Shown: positions 1-8,135, counted from the first letter of the stretch. The stretch: DNA of 24,944 nucleotides from an uncultured Verrucomicrobium sp. (GCA_903889845.1 CAISZB010000252.1:1-24944); one strand, 5' to 3'. The notes: generated by a model not told the origin, from the sequence alone. Numbers and translations are program-made.

Positions 1-17
1 CCACCGGCTAATGGCTT

Positions 18-34
18 TGACCCTTTCAGGGTCA
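18..34. repeat. Perfect 7-bp hairpin, possible repeat fragment
   Basis: TGACCCT pairs perfectly with AGGGTCA around a TTC loop. It lies in the intergenic region left of repeat A and has no T-run, so it is not a convincing terminator. No second copy is present in this window. Its position next to repeat A suggests it may belong to a third dispersed element, but that is inference. Confidence 0.35.
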
Positions 35-72
35 TCGGAATCCATGCGTCTACGTGATATGAAAACGCTCTA

Positions 73-153
73 GCCTACAGGTCCGACCGAAGGAATGACG
101 TCCGCTTCGGATAGAGGATGTCCGCTGCTTCCAACCCGCTTGGGAGGATTCAC
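73..153 (+). repeat. Dispersed structured repeat A, copy 1
   Basis: This 81-nt block aligns without gaps to 23841-23921, with 72 of 81 positions identical. It contains a 6-bp stem, CCGAAG (87-92) with CTTCGG (105-110), around a 12-nt loop. Four of the nine differences between copies fall in that loop and none in the stem. A second possible small stem is CCAA/TTGG near 131-143. It lies just beyond the 3' end of the efflux operon (macB stops at 195 on the minus strand). Similarity between the copies may extend left to about 56 (GATAT). Confidence 0.8.
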
Positions 154-194
154 GATGGGATGGGGCTTACTGAACGTGACTTGGCATTGCCAGC

Positions 195-2186
195 CTACTC
201 GAACCTCAGTGCCTCGATCGGCTTCAGGCGCGAGGCCTTGCGGGCGGGCCAGAGGCCGAAGGCGATGCCGATGCTGGCCGAGGAGACGGCGGCGAGCAGG
301 ACGGCGAGCCAGGAGATGGGGAGGGAGAAATCGATCAGGAGGGAGGCCACGGCGATGATCGCCCCGCCGATGGTGATGCCGCCGATGCCGCCCAGCAGGC
401 TGATCGTCACCGATTCGATGAGGAACTGGGAGAGGATGTCGCGGCCCCTGGCCCCGAGGGCTTTCCGCAGGCCGATCTCGCGGGTCCGTTCGGTGACGGA
501 GACCAGCATGATGTTCATGATGCCGACGCCCCCGACGAGCAGGGAGATCGCCGCGACCCCGGCCAGCAGGACGCCCAGCATGTTGATGATCGACATCATC
601 GTCTGCTGCACGGAGGCGAAGTTGTTGATCCGAAAAGAAGACCCTTGGGAAGGGGTCGGCGGATACTCGGCGGAGAGCACCCGCTCCACGCCGGCTTCGG
701 CCGTCTGGATGCCTTCCGCGGTGGCGGCCCGGAGGTCGATGGAATCGACGTAGTTCGTCCCCTCCAGGCGGTGCATGACGGTGGCGAGGGGGGCCAGGAT
801 CGTGTCGTCCTCGTCGCGCGGGCCGCTGGAACCCTTCGGCTTGAGGACGCCGACGACCTGGAAGATGACGCGGTTCACCTTGATGTATTCCCCGACCGGG
901 TTGCGGGTGCCGAAGAGCTCCTTCACCACCGTCATGCCCAGCAGGGCGACGCGGTTGCGGGCCTGGTCGTCGCTGTCGTCGAAGGCGCGCCCGACGAGGA
1001 CTTCGGCCGAGTGGACGGCGAAGTAATCGGGGGTGGAGCCGGTGACTTCGGTGTTGGCGTTGTTGTCCCCGTAGACGACCTGGGCGCGGACGCGCACCAC
1101 GGGCGCGGCGGACGCGACTTCGGGAACGCCTTCGAGGATCCGGGCGGCGTCGGTCCGCTTCAGGCGGCTGACGCTGCCGGCCTCCAGCTTGACGCCGGAG
1201 ACGATCCGGGGGGCCGGCTGCACGAAGAGGAGATTGGAGCCGAGGGAGGTGATCTGCTTGGAGATGGCGTCGCGCGCCCCCGTCGCCAGGGCGAGGACGA
1301 TCATGACCGCCGCGACGCCGATGACGATGCCCAGGGTGGAAAGGCCGGAGCGCATCTTGTTCCGCAGCAGGGAGAGGATCGCCTGGCGGAAGTAGGTGCG
1401 GAGGTCGATCAGCAGGATCGAGGCCGTCCGCTTCCAGGACGGGGGTGCCGGGGCTTCCACGGGGGCGGGGGCGGGGGCCGTCCCGGCCTCGCGCCGGGGG
1501 GGCGGGGCGGCGGTCGGGGACGTCGCCTCGTCGGAGAGGATCTGGCCGTCCTTCACGCGGATGATCCGCCTGGCGTGTTGGGCGACGTCGGGTTCGTGCG
1601 TGACCAGGATGACGGTGATGCCTTCGTCGTTGAGCCGTTTCAGGAGGGCCAGGATTTCCTCGCCGCTGGCGGTGTCGAGGTTGCCCGTCGGCTCGTCGGC
1701 CAGGATCAGGCTCGGGTTGTTGATGAGGGAGCGGGCGATGGCGACGCGCTGCTGCTGGCCGCCGGAGAGCTCGTTGGGCCGGTGCTGGAGGCGTCCTCCC
1801 AGGCCGACGAGGCCCAGGAGCTCCTCCGCCGAGGCCGTCCGGGCCCCCGGTGCCGCGTAGAGGAGGGGCAGGCGGACGTTGTCCAGGGCCGAGGTCCGGG
1901 AGAGGAGGTGGAACTGCTGGAAGACGAAGCCGATCCTGCGGCTCCGCTCCTGGGCGAGTTCGTCCTCGCTGAGCCGGGCCACCTCGCGCCCCGCCAGCCG
2001 GTAGGAGCCGGTGTCCGGCACGTCGAGGAGACCCAGGACGTTCATGAGCGTCGACTTGCCGGAGCCGGACGGCCCCATGATGGCCACGAATTCCCCGTCT
2101 TCGATGCGCAGGGAGACGTTCCGAAGCGCGTGGACGTCGTCGCCCCCCATCCGGTAGGTCTTGGAGACGTCCCGGAGCTCGATCAT
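195..2186 (-). CDS. macB: MacB-type ABC transporter (ATPase fused to FtsX-like permease)
   Basis: This 663-residue protein is the inner-membrane pump of a tripartite ABC efflux system. The N-terminal ATPase shows Walker A GPSGSGKST (38-46), signature LSGGQQQRVA (140-149), Walker B LILADEP (160-166) and H-loop His197. A Pro/Ala-rich linker (about 220-248) leads to the first membrane helix (about 275-297), a large periplasmic MacB core domain, and three C-terminal helices with the family motif TREIGLRKALGA. The domain order and length match E. coli MacB (648 residues). The ATG overlaps the adaptor stop by 4 nt (ATGA), indicating translational coupling. The family exports macrolides, peptides, lipoproteins or siderophores; the substrate here cannot be read from sequence. 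It is the last gene of the sigma-factor operon. No U-tract terminator was found after it, only a weak TGGC-ATT-GCCA hairpin at about 180-192. Confidence 0.93.
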   Translation of the reverse strand: MIELRDVSKTYRMGGDDVHALRNVSLRIEDGEFVAIMGPSGSGKSTLMNVLGLLDVPDTGSYRLAGREVARLSEDELAQERSRRIGFVFQQFHLLSRTSALDNVRLPLLYAAPGARTASAEELLGLVGLGGRLQHRPNELSGGQQQRVAIARSLINNPSLILADEPTGNLDTASGEEILALLKRLNDEGITVILVTHEPDVAQHARRIIRVKDGQILSDEATSPTAAPPPRREAGTAPAPAPVEAPAPPSWKRTASILLIDLRTYFRQAILSLLRNKMRSGLSTLGIVIGVAAVMIVLALATGARDAISKQITSLGSNLLFVQPAPRIVSGVKLEAGSVSRLKRTDAARILEGVPEVASAAPVVRVRAQVVYGDNNANTEVTGSTPDYFAVHSAEVLVGRAFDDSDDQARNRVALLGMTVVKELFGTRNPVGEYIKVNRVIFQVVGVLKPKGSSGPRDEDDTILAPLATVMHRLEGTNYVDSIDLRAATAEGIQTAEAGVERVLSAEYPPTPSQGSSFRINNFASVQQTMMSIINMLGVLLAGVAAISLLVGGVGIMNIMLVSVTERTREIGLRKALGARGRDILSQFLIESVTISLLGGIGGITIGGAIIAVASLLIDFSLPISWLAVLLAAVSSASIGIAFGLWPARKASRLKPIEALRFE

Positions 2187-3166
2187 GAGCCCCCCCCTCC
2201 GGGAGGCGGTCCGGCGTTTTTCGACGGGGCCGGAAGCAGGCCCTTGGGCGAGGCGGCGTTCAGATTGGTCTGTTTGACGAGGACGACGTCGTTCTCCTTG
2301 AGGCCGGAGACGACCTCCACCTGCTTCCCGTCGTTGATCCCGAGGGTGACCGGTTGGAGGTGCGAGGCGGAGGCGTCGGCGTTGGTGGCAAGGCGGACGG
2401 TGTCCTTCCCCCCCTCGCGGCTGACGGCGAGGGCGGGAATCAGCAGCGCGTTCTCCCGCTCTTCCAGGACGAACGTCAGGTCGACCGTCATGCCGCTGCG
2501 CATGTAATCGGGCACCTGGTCGGGCAGGATGTCGATCTCGTACGTGGTGACGTTGTTGACGGTGGTCGAGTTGTAGGCGATCCGCTCGACGTGGCCGGTG
2601 AAGGTTCGGGTGGGGTAGGCGTCGAGGATCATCTCGACCTTCTGGTTGAGGGTGATCTTCGAGAGGTCGGTCTCGTCGAGCGAGGCGGCCACGATCAGGT
2701 GGTCGGACATGGTGAAGACGGTGTCGCTGGACGTGACGGTCTGGCCGGGGACCAGGGTCTTGCCGATGATGGTCCCGTCCAGCGGCGCGACGAGCGCGGC
2801 GGGCTTGTAGAAGTCCTCCCACTTCTCCAGCTCCTTCTTCCCCTTCGTCCGCGCGACGTCGAGCAGGGCGGCCCGCTCCGTGGAGCTCATCCAGGCCAGG
2901 ACCTGCCCCTTCTTCACCGGGTCCCCGATGGCGACCAGCACCTCTTCGGACCGCCCGTTGACCTGCGGTTTGATGGCCAGTTGGTTCTCGGGCTGGACGG
3001 TTCCCGTGGAGAGCACCGTCCGCCGGATGCTTCCGCGCGTGACGGTCACGGGATCGTACACGGCCTTCGCCTCGCCCGAGGTGGCGACGTGGTGGCAGGC
3101 CAATAGGCCAAGGCCGAGGCCGAGCGCGGCGGCGAGCAGCAGTCCGGCGAGTTTCCAATGCTTCAT
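2183..3166 (-). CDS. Efflux periplasmic adaptor (MacA/HlyD family), probable lipoprotein
   Basis: This 327-residue adaptor would bridge the MacB pump and the TolC-like channel. The N-terminus is a hydrophobic signal ending in a lipobox, LLAC with Cys24, so it is probably lipid-anchored. Two lipoyl half-motifs are visible, around GDPVKKGQVLAW and VAPLDGTIIGKTLVPGQTV, followed by beta-barrel and membrane-proximal domains. Only about 28 residues separate the lipoyl halves, so the alpha-hairpin that docks on TolC in classical MacA is almost absent. The C-terminus is a Pro/Gly-rich tail. The start overlaps the tolC-like stop (ATGA) and its stop overlaps the macB start (ATGA). Assignment to the family is firm. 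Whether it is the exact functional MacA equivalent is inferred from position. Confidence 0.88.
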   Translation of the reverse strand: MKHWKLAGLLLAAALGLGLGLLACHHVATSGEAKAVYDPVTVTRGSIRRTVLSTGTVQPENQLAIKPQVNGRSEEVLVAIGDPVKKGQVLAWMSSTERAALLDVARTKGKKELEKWEDFYKPAALVAPLDGTIIGKTLVPGQTVTSSDTVFTMSDHLIVAASLDETDLSKITLNQKVEMILDAYPTRTFTGHVERIAYNSTTVNNVTTYEIDILPDQVPDYMRSGMTVDLTFVLEERENALLIPALAVSREGGKDTVRLATNADASASHLQPVTLGINDGKQVEVVSGLKENDVVLVKQTNLNAASPKGLLPAPSKNAGPPPGGGGS

Positions 3167-4488
3167 GGGATCGATCCTTTTCCCTGGGCATACTCCCAGT
3201 TGGCCTCGGCGATGACGGCGTCGCGTCGGCCTTGCAGTTCCTGTTTCTCGGCGGTCACGAGGTCGTTTTCGATCAGGTTGAAATCGGTGTACGAGATCAG
3301 CCCGTCGGAGTATTGCCCCTCGCCGATCTCCGCGCGGACCTTCTGGGCCGCGACTGTGTCCTGGTAGACCCCCACCGCCTCGATGTCCCCGAGCAGCGTC
3401 GAGTGGTTCTTGGCCAGGGTGTAGGCGGAGGAATCGTCGTTGCTCTTCAGGTTGGCCAGGGCCTGGCGCAACTGGGCCTCGGCCGATTTGACGTCGAAGT
3501 AGGTTTTCCCCCCGCTGAAGATGGGGAGGGAGGCGCTCAGGTCGGCGCTCCAGCCGCCGGAGTTGGGGAAGAAGCGCTGATCCTGCCGCTCCCACGTGAA
3601 CCCGGCGCTCACCGTCGGCTGGTAGCCGGCCTTGGCGATGGTAATCCCGGCGCGGGAAGATTCCGTGTTCCATATCTGCTGGAAGTGGTCCGGCGTCTCC
3701 GTGGAGAGTTGGTCGAAGTTGGGCGAATCGGGCGGCGTCTGCGTGGCGAGCGTGCCCATGGCGGAGAAGGTCTTGGCGGTCATCACTCCCATGACCTGGG
3801 CCAACTGGCGCCGGGAGACTGACACGTTGCGCTCGGCGTTGTGGAAGTCGAGCACGGCCTGCCGGTAGTTCGACTCGCTCAGCATCCAGGAGCCCTTGTT
3901 CTCCCGGCCTCCGTCGTACTTGAGGTGGATCAGGTCGGCGTCGGAGCGGCGGCGCCGGACGATATCCTTCGTGAGGGTCAGCAGCTCCTGCGCGTAGAGC
4001 ATCTGGGCGAAGGCGCTTTTGAGGTCGTAGCTGATGAGGGACTTCTTCACCACGAAGGCCGCGATCTGGGCGTGGTAGTTCGCCTTCGCCTGGGAGACGT
4101 TCCCCGGCGTCAATCCGCCGTCGTAGAGCGTCTGACTCACGGTGATGGCGGCGGTGTACTGGTGGAGCATGCTGCTGCTCCCGCCGAAGGCCCCCGTGGT
4201 TCCGCCGGTGCCGGAGGACGAGGACGCGGAACCGACGGCGGTGCCGTTCGACGAATGGTTGTAGGCCCCCTCCGTCGTCGCCGTCACCTGGGGGTAATAG
4301 GCGCTGTAGCTCCCCCCGAACTTCGCCTCGTAGCTGCGGAGCGACTCGTGGGAGGCGACCAGATCGGGGTTGTTCACCGTCGCGATGCGCACGCACTGCT
4401 CCCACGTCAGCGACTCCGGGATCTCCTGGGCCCGGAGCGCGGTTGCGCCGAGCAGGGCGGCGGCCAGCATGCTGCAAGCGATCTTCAT
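3163..4488 (-). CDS. TolC-family outer-membrane efflux protein
   Basis: This is a 441-residue outer-membrane channel component. It has a cleavable signal peptide (MKIACSMLAAALLGATALRAQ) followed by the family opening with a WEQCVRIA segment. Two repeated long-helix regions have the alternating Ala/Gln/Leu pattern of TolC barrels, with short beta segments such as YQPTVSAGFTWERQ and WSADLSASLPIFSGG that are typical of the strand region. The size is normal for the family. A low-complexity Ser/Thr/Gly run lies at about residues 84-103. It follows the Spy-like gene by 10 nt and overlaps the adaptor gene by 4 nt. Together with these neighbours it should form a tripartite trans-envelope pump. Confidence 0.92.
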   Translation of the reverse strand: MKIACSMLAAALLGATALRAQEIPESLTWEQCVRIATVNNPDLVASHESLRSYEAKFGGSYSAYYPQVTATTEGAYNHSSNGTAVGSASSSSGTGGTTGAFGGSSSMLHQYTAAITVSQTLYDGGLTPGNVSQAKANYHAQIAAFVVKKSLISYDLKSAFAQMLYAQELLTLTKDIVRRRRSDADLIHLKYDGGRENKGSWMLSESNYRQAVLDFHNAERNVSVSRRQLAQVMGVMTAKTFSAMGTLATQTPPDSPNFDQLSTETPDHFQQIWNTESSRAGITIAKAGYQPTVSAGFTWERQDQRFFPNSGGWSADLSASLPIFSGGKTYFDVKSAEAQLRQALANLKSNDDSSAYTLAKNHSTLLGDIEAVGVYQDTVAAQKVRAEIGEGQYSDGLISYTDFNLIENDLVTAEKQELQGRRDAVIAEANWEYAQGKGSIP

Positions 4489-4498
4489 CGGGAGTCTG

Positions 4499-4918
4499 TC
4501 ACGGTGCCGACGGCAGGCGGGAGGGAGGCTGTCCCGGCATGCCTCCGCGAGTTTGAAGGTCCTCGTCCCTTTCCTTGCGGAGCTTCGCCCAATCGCCCTT
4601 CTGATCCGGCGTCAGCACCTCGGAGATCCGATTGTCCGTCTCGTCGGACAGGTCCCGGAATTGCCGGAGGGATTGCAGGCGGAGGCTCTCCGTCCGATGG
4701 ACGAAATCGGACACGATCGGGTGGATGGTTTCCTGCTGCCCGGGCAGCAGGTGAAGGCGCCGCCCCAGGAAGGACATCAGACTCTCCTCCATCTGGTCCG
4801 GCGGGGGCGGGGAAAAAAGGAAGGGCCGGGAATAGCCTTCGAGCAGCGCCCCGGAAACGCCCCCGAAGAGGAACATCGCAATCAGGGAGAGGAGCAGCTT
4901 GGTGTTGGCCTCTTTCAT
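4499..4918 (-). CDS. Membrane-anchored Spy/CpxP/CnrX-like periplasmic protein
   Basis: This 139-residue protein has one N-terminal hydrophobic segment (about 7-26) acting as signal or anchor, then a Pro run and a helical periplasmic domain. LTPDQKGDW (102-110) resembles the conserved LTPxQ element of Spy/CpxP-type proteins. His56, His66 and His74 lie on the predicted first helices and could bind metal, but this is unproven. The ATG overlaps the preceding stop by one base (TGATG). Sitting between a sigma/single-TM pair and efflux genes, it is best explained as the periplasmic sensor of the module, like CnrX in CnrYXH. An alternative is a periplasmic chaperone. The longer open frame upstream in the same phase lacks normal codon use and overlaps the neighbouring gene. 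Confidence 0.72.
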   Translation of the reverse strand: MKEANTKLLLSLIAMFLFGGVSGALLEGYSRPFLFSPPPPDQMEESLMSFLGRRLHLLPGQQETIHPIVSDFVHRTESLRLQSLRQFRDLSDETDNRISEVLTPDQKGDWAKLRKERDEDLQTRGGMPGQPPSRLPSAP

Positions 4919-5205
4919 CAGAGCCTTTCCCACGGGAGCGTGGAGTTGACGAGGTTGAGGGCGTTGCGGTAGGGGCTTTGCGGATGGAGGAAATAGAGCA
5001 TGAGGCTGACGGCCATGAGGGCCGTCCCGAGGCCCAGGGCCCGGAGTAGGATGCCGTTGCGCAGGGAGGCATCGGACTCCCACCCGTCCTCCCGCAGCGT
5101 CCGGATCACGCGCTGGGCGAGCCAGGGGGAGGGCGCGGCGACGGAGGGACAGGCCTGGCGGGCTCCCTGCAGGAGCCGGTCGATTCGAGAGTCGGGTGTA
5201 TTCAT
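4918..5205 (-). CDS. Small single-pass membrane protein, putative anti-sigma factor
   Basis: This 95-residue protein has a charged cytoplasmic-type N-terminal half (1-48) with two short helices, one hydrophobic helix at about 50-72, and a short outer tail. It has no zinc-binding HxxxCxxC motif. Its ATG overlaps the sigma-factor stop (ATGA), and its stop overlaps the next start (TGATG). Co-translation directly behind an ECF-type sigma, the size and the topology fit a CnrY-like anti-sigma. There is no recognisable sequence family, so this function is inferred from context only. Confidence 0.65.
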   Translation of the reverse strand: MNTPDSRIDRLLQGARQACPSVAAPSPWLAQRVIRTLREDGWESDASLRNGILLRALGLGTALMAVSLMLYFLHPQSPYRNALNLVNSTLPWERL

Positions 5206-5798
5206 ATCGCGTTTTCTTTCGATAGTTTTCCATACCGGGCGCGCATCTTCTCGCGGGCCCGGCTTAGGCGCATGTTGACGGCCCCGGTCTTCAGCCCCGT
5301 CGCCGCGGCGGCTTCCTCGCCGGAAAAGCCTTCCAGATAGACGAGCCGCACCAGGAGCTTTTCCATCGGACGAAGGGGGGACACCAGGGCCTGGACCAGG
5401 TCCCGGGCCGCCATTCCCAGGGCCGGATCGAGGTTGTCGTCGGAGGCGGCCAGCGCCTCGACGACCTGGGCCTCCTGCTCCGAGAGATCGGCCAGGCTCA
5501 CTTCGGGACGGTGTTTCTCCCGGCGGATCGCGTCCATGCACGCGTTGACGGCGACGCGCGAGACCCAATGCCGGAAGGGAACCTGGCCGGAAAAGCGATC
5601 CAGGCCCCGGAAGACCTTCGTCAGGATAGCCTGGACGAGGTCTTCCTCGTCGTTTCGACGGGAGGCGTTGGAGCGGGCGATCTTGAAAACCAAGGGATAC
5701 ATGTAGTCGATCAAGGCGCGCATGGCGGTCTCTTCCCCTTGTTTCACCCGATCCAGGCAAGCCGGTATGTCCGAATCGGTCAGTTGAAGACTATCCAA
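5202..5798 (-). CDS. ECF-type RNA polymerase sigma factor
   Basis: This 198-residue sigma-70 family protein has region 2 at about 25-95 (DYMYPLVFKIARS, the DLVQAILTKVFRGLDRF core, WVSRVAVNACMDAIRR) and region 4 at about 135-190 with the helix-turn-helix GFSGEEAAAATGLKTGAVNMRLSRAREK. Region 3 is absent, as in ECF sigmas. The start is TTG, supported by a strong Shine-Dalgarno GAGGAG five bases upstream; no ATG is suitably placed. It heads the operon and overlaps the putative anti-sigma gene by 4 nt. It probably directs transcription of its own efflux operon in response to an envelope or metal signal; autoregulation is inferred. Confidence 0.92.
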   Translation of the reverse strand: MDSLQLTDSDIPACLDRVKQGEETAMRALIDYMYPLVFKIARSNASRRNDEEDLVQAILTKVFRGLDRFSGQVPFRHWVSRVAVNACMDAIRREKHRPEVSLADLSEQEAQVVEALAASDDNLDPALGMAARDLVQALVSPLRPMEKLLVRLVYLEGFSGEEAAAATGLKTGAVNMRLSRAREKMRARYGKLSKENAI

Positions 5799-5870
5799 TG
5801 TCGCTCCTCTAATGAATAAGACGTCCCTGTCGGTTTATTTCTAACAAAAATAATCGTAAATTTTCGGGTA
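5799..5870 (-). promoter_or_regulatory. AT-rich leader of the sigma-efflux operon
   Basis: Unlike its GC-rich surroundings this stretch is AT-rich. Read on the minus strand it contains TTTACG, ATTATTTTTG and, nearer the gene, CGTCTTA, which loosely resembles an ECF -10 element (CGTC core). It ends in GAGGAG followed by the TTG start of the sigma gene. No well-matched ECF -35 (GGAAC) sits at the right distance, so self-recognition by the encoded sigma is not demonstrated. Confidence 0.3.
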
Positions 5871-5878
5871 GGCCAGAG

Positions 5879-5903
5879 CAGGCCGCTTCGGAGAGGCGGC
5901 CTG
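5879..5903 (-). terminator. Perfect 8-bp GC-rich hairpin downstream of the CPBP gene
   Basis: CAGGCCGC (5879-5886) pairs perfectly with GCGGCCTG (5896-5903) around a 9-nt loop. It begins 15 nt past the CPBP stop codon and precedes the sigma-operon leader, the place for a terminator of the gltX-pgsA-der-CPBP unit. A T-run (ATTATTTTT on the minus strand) occurs only about 25 nt further on, so it is not a textbook intrinsic terminator. Confidence 0.45.
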
Positions 5904-5917
5904 GGGAATATCGGATC

Positions 5918-6625
5918 CTACAATTTTGCCGCTCCCCTCGGCCAAGCCCAAGACACGGCAATCAGGAGCAATCCGTGATAAAGGCAGCCCGGCCCGCTGA
6001 ACGCGGGCGGGAAATCGAGCCTGGCGAAATAGAGGCCGTCGACGATGAAATGGAGGAGGGCGAGCCAGCCCAATCCGAGGCCCCGGAGGCGCAGGCCTGA
6101 CCAGGCCAGGCCGAAGAGAAAGATGGCGGGCCAGGCCGAGATCGGCTGGGCTTGGAGGTGGAAGACAGCGAACAGCGCCGATCCTCCGAGGAGTGAAATC
6201 GGAAAACCGAAGCGGGAGGCCAGTCCGTGGAGAATCCCGCCGCGGAAGGCGTACTCCTCGAACAGCACGACGGGGAGCGTCGCCGCGAGGCCGATGAGGG
6301 CGAGGCCGAGGGGCCACGCCGGGCCTTGGCCGAAGACGAAGGTGCGGAGGCTTTCCGCGCCGACGAGGAGAAGGGCTGGGAGGAGGAATCCCCGGCCCTT
6401 TGCGGGAAAAGCGAAGTCGAACGGAACCGCGTTCCCCCAGCGCCGCCGGTTGCATTCCCGCAGCGCGAGGAAGGCGGCGAGGCGGGGTAGGCACATCAGC
6501 GCATCGCGGCGGGACCACTCGGCGTCGGTGTGGGCGGGAAGATCGCCGTAGATCCAATAACGCACCGCCATGTAGCCGAGGACGATGAGAAGCGTGTCCC
6601 GGAGAATGGGGAGAGGCGCTCTCAC
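5918..6625 (-). CDS. CPBP-family intramembrane metalloprotease
   Basis: This 235-residue multi-pass membrane protein belongs to the CAAX-protease/bacteriocin-processing (CPBP, Abi) family. All three family motifs are visible: Glu-Glu-x3-Arg in FEEYAFRG (Glu123, Glu124, Arg128), His156 in LFAVFHLQA, and His192 in LHFIVDG. The spacing is normal and several hydrophobic helices surround them. The chosen start is GTG; no clear Shine-Dalgarno is visible, and an ATG at codon 19 is possible but would cut into the first helix. It follows der by 37 nt and is probably the last gene of that transcription unit. The substrate is unknown, and roles in the family range from prenyl-protein processing to bacteriocin immunity. 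Confidence 0.85.
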   Translation of the reverse strand: MRAPLPILRDTLLIVLGYMAVRYWIYGDLPAHTDAEWSRRDALMCLPRLAAFLALRECNRRRWGNAVPFDFAFPAKGRGFLLPALLLVGAESLRTFVFGQGPAWPLGLALIGLAATLPVVLFEEYAFRGGILHGLASRFGFPISLLGGSALFAVFHLQAQPISAWPAIFLFGLAWSGLRLRGLGLGWLALLHFIVDGLYFARLDFPPAFSGPGCLYHGLLLIAVSWAWPRGAAKL

Positions 6626-6662
6626 GGTAGACGATGCGGCGTGCCTATGGCTGGCGCCAAGA

Positions 6663-8135
6663 CTACGGCGCCTGCTTATTCCGCCGCCGGGGCTCCTTCC
6701 CCTTGTCCTTGTCGGTCATCTTCTCCTTCCAGACCCAGCGGACGGGGCAGCCTTCGAGGGGGAATTTGTCGCGGAGCTGCAACTCGATGTACCGGCGGTA
6801 GGCGGGGGTGAGGAGGCTGAAGCTGTTGATGAAGGCGAGGATGGTGGGGGTCGGGTGGGGCTGGGTCTCGTCGATCTGGTGGGTGGCGTAATAAATTTTG
6901 AATCGGCGGTTGTTCACCAGCGGCGGGGCGTATTTCTGTTGGGCCTTCTGGAGGAGGTCGTTCAGTTCCGAGGTGGAGATTTTCGTCCGGCGGTTCTTTT
7001 CGATCTTCTCGACGGTCTTGAGGATGGTCTCGACCCGCTCGCCGGTCTTCGCGCTGCCGAAGAGGATGGGGGCGTGTTCGAGGAAGAAGAGGTCCTGCCG
7101 GATGTTGGCGGTGAATTCGAGTTCCTTTTTCCGGCTGGCGTCGCCCTGCTCGCGGACGAGGTCCCACTTGTTGACGAGGATCATGACGGGGCGCATGGCC
7201 TCGTCGATCAGGCCGCCGATTTTCTTGTCCTGCATGGAGACGCCTTCCATGGCGTCGAGGACGAGGACGCAGACGTTGGCCCGGTTGATGGTGTGGACGC
7301 TGCGGCCCGTCATCTTCGCCTCCAGGGGGTCGCGGACCTTCCGGTGCTGGCGCATCCCGGCGGTGTCGATGAGGGTGAAGAGGCGGTTCTTCCACGCGAA
7401 GGGGACGTCGATGGCGTCGCGTGTGGTGCCGGAGATGGGGCTGACGATGGTGCGGTCGTCCTCCAGGAGGGCGTTGACGAGGGACGATTTGCCGACGTTG
7501 GGCCGCCCGAGGAAGGCGAGGCGGATCGGCTGGTCGGCCTTGGAGGGGCGCTCCGGCTGTTCGGCGTTCCCTTCGCCCCAGGGGGCGACGAGGGTCTCGA
7601 TCAACTCGCCGATGCCGAGGCCGTGGGCGGAGGAGACGGGGAGGACGTCGGGGAAGCCGAGGCGGCGGAATTCCTCGCTCCGGTTTTCGAGCTCGGGGAC
7701 GTCGAGTTTGTTGACGACGAGGATGACGCGGCGGTTCTCGATGGCGGGGGCGTGCTCGCTCCCGTCGCCCGCCTTTTTCTTGGAGCCTTTCTTCCCGGTC
7801 TTCGTCCGGAGGCGCCGGGCGATTTCCTGGTCGAGGGGGGTGAGGCCGTCCCGGCCGTCGACGACGAAGAGGATGTCCTGCGCCGTCTCCAGCGCGATGA
7901 CGACCTCGTGCTCGATCGCCTCGGCGAAGCCTTCCTTGTCGCCGAGGCCGATGCCGCCGGTGTCGAGGAGCTCGAAGGTGTGGCCGGCCTGGTGGCAGAG
8001 GTGGGAGATGCGGTCCCGGGTCACGCCGGGCTGGTCGTGGACGAGGGAGATCTGTTTCCCGGTGAGGCGGTTGAAGAGGGCCGACTTGCCGACGTTGGGA
8101 CGTCCGACGATGGCGACGGTGCGGGTGGGGACCAT
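6663..8135 (-). CDS. der: Ribosome-assembly GTPase Der (EngA)
   Basis: This 490-residue tandem GTPase acts in maturation of the 50S ribosomal subunit. The first G domain has GRPNVGKS (11-18), DTGG (58-61) and NKLD (142-145). The second has GRPNVGKS (210-217), DTAG (257-260) and NKWD (322-325). A C-terminal KH-like domain follows, with the typical KIYYATHQ segment. The first G domain carries a Lys/Gly-rich insertion at about 111-134 between the G3 and G4 motifs that E. coli Der lacks, and the C-terminus ends in a basic tail. The ATG start is 14 nt after the pgsA stop, and the codon following is the start of the first beta strand (RTVAIVGRP). Co-transcription with gltX and pgsA is likely from the spacing. 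Confidence 0.97.
   Translation of the reverse strand: MVPTRTVAIVGRPNVGKSALFNRLTGKQISLVHDQPGVTRDRISHLCHQAGHTFELLDTGGIGLGDKEGFAEAIEHEVVIALETAQDILFVVDGRDGLTPLDQEIARRLRTKTGKKGSKKKAGDGSEHAPAIENRRVILVVNKLDVPELENRSEEFRRLGFPDVLPVSSAHGLGIGELIETLVAPWGEGNAEQPERPSKADQPIRLAFLGRPNVGKSSLVNALLEDDRTIVSPISGTTRDAIDVPFAWKNRLFTLIDTAGMRQHRKVRDPLEAKMTGRSVHTINRANVCVLVLDAMEGVSMQDKKIGGLIDEAMRPVMILVNKWDLVREQGDASRKKELEFTANIRQDLFFLEHAPILFGSAKTGERVETILKTVEKIEKNRRTKISTSELNDLLQKAQQKYAPPLVNNRRFKIYYATHQIDETQPHPTPTILAFINSFSLLTPAYRRYIELQLRDKFPLEGCPVRWVWKEKMTDKDKGKEPRRRNKQAP

Noticed and set aside
95..358. Small open frame through repeat A, with a matching one at 23851-24138 (shared SDRGCPLL and TRLGG).
   Set aside because: Differences between copies fall at first (4), second (2) and third (3) codon positions with no synonymous bias, and the frames diverge immediately after the repeat. 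Noncoding structure explains the conservation better.
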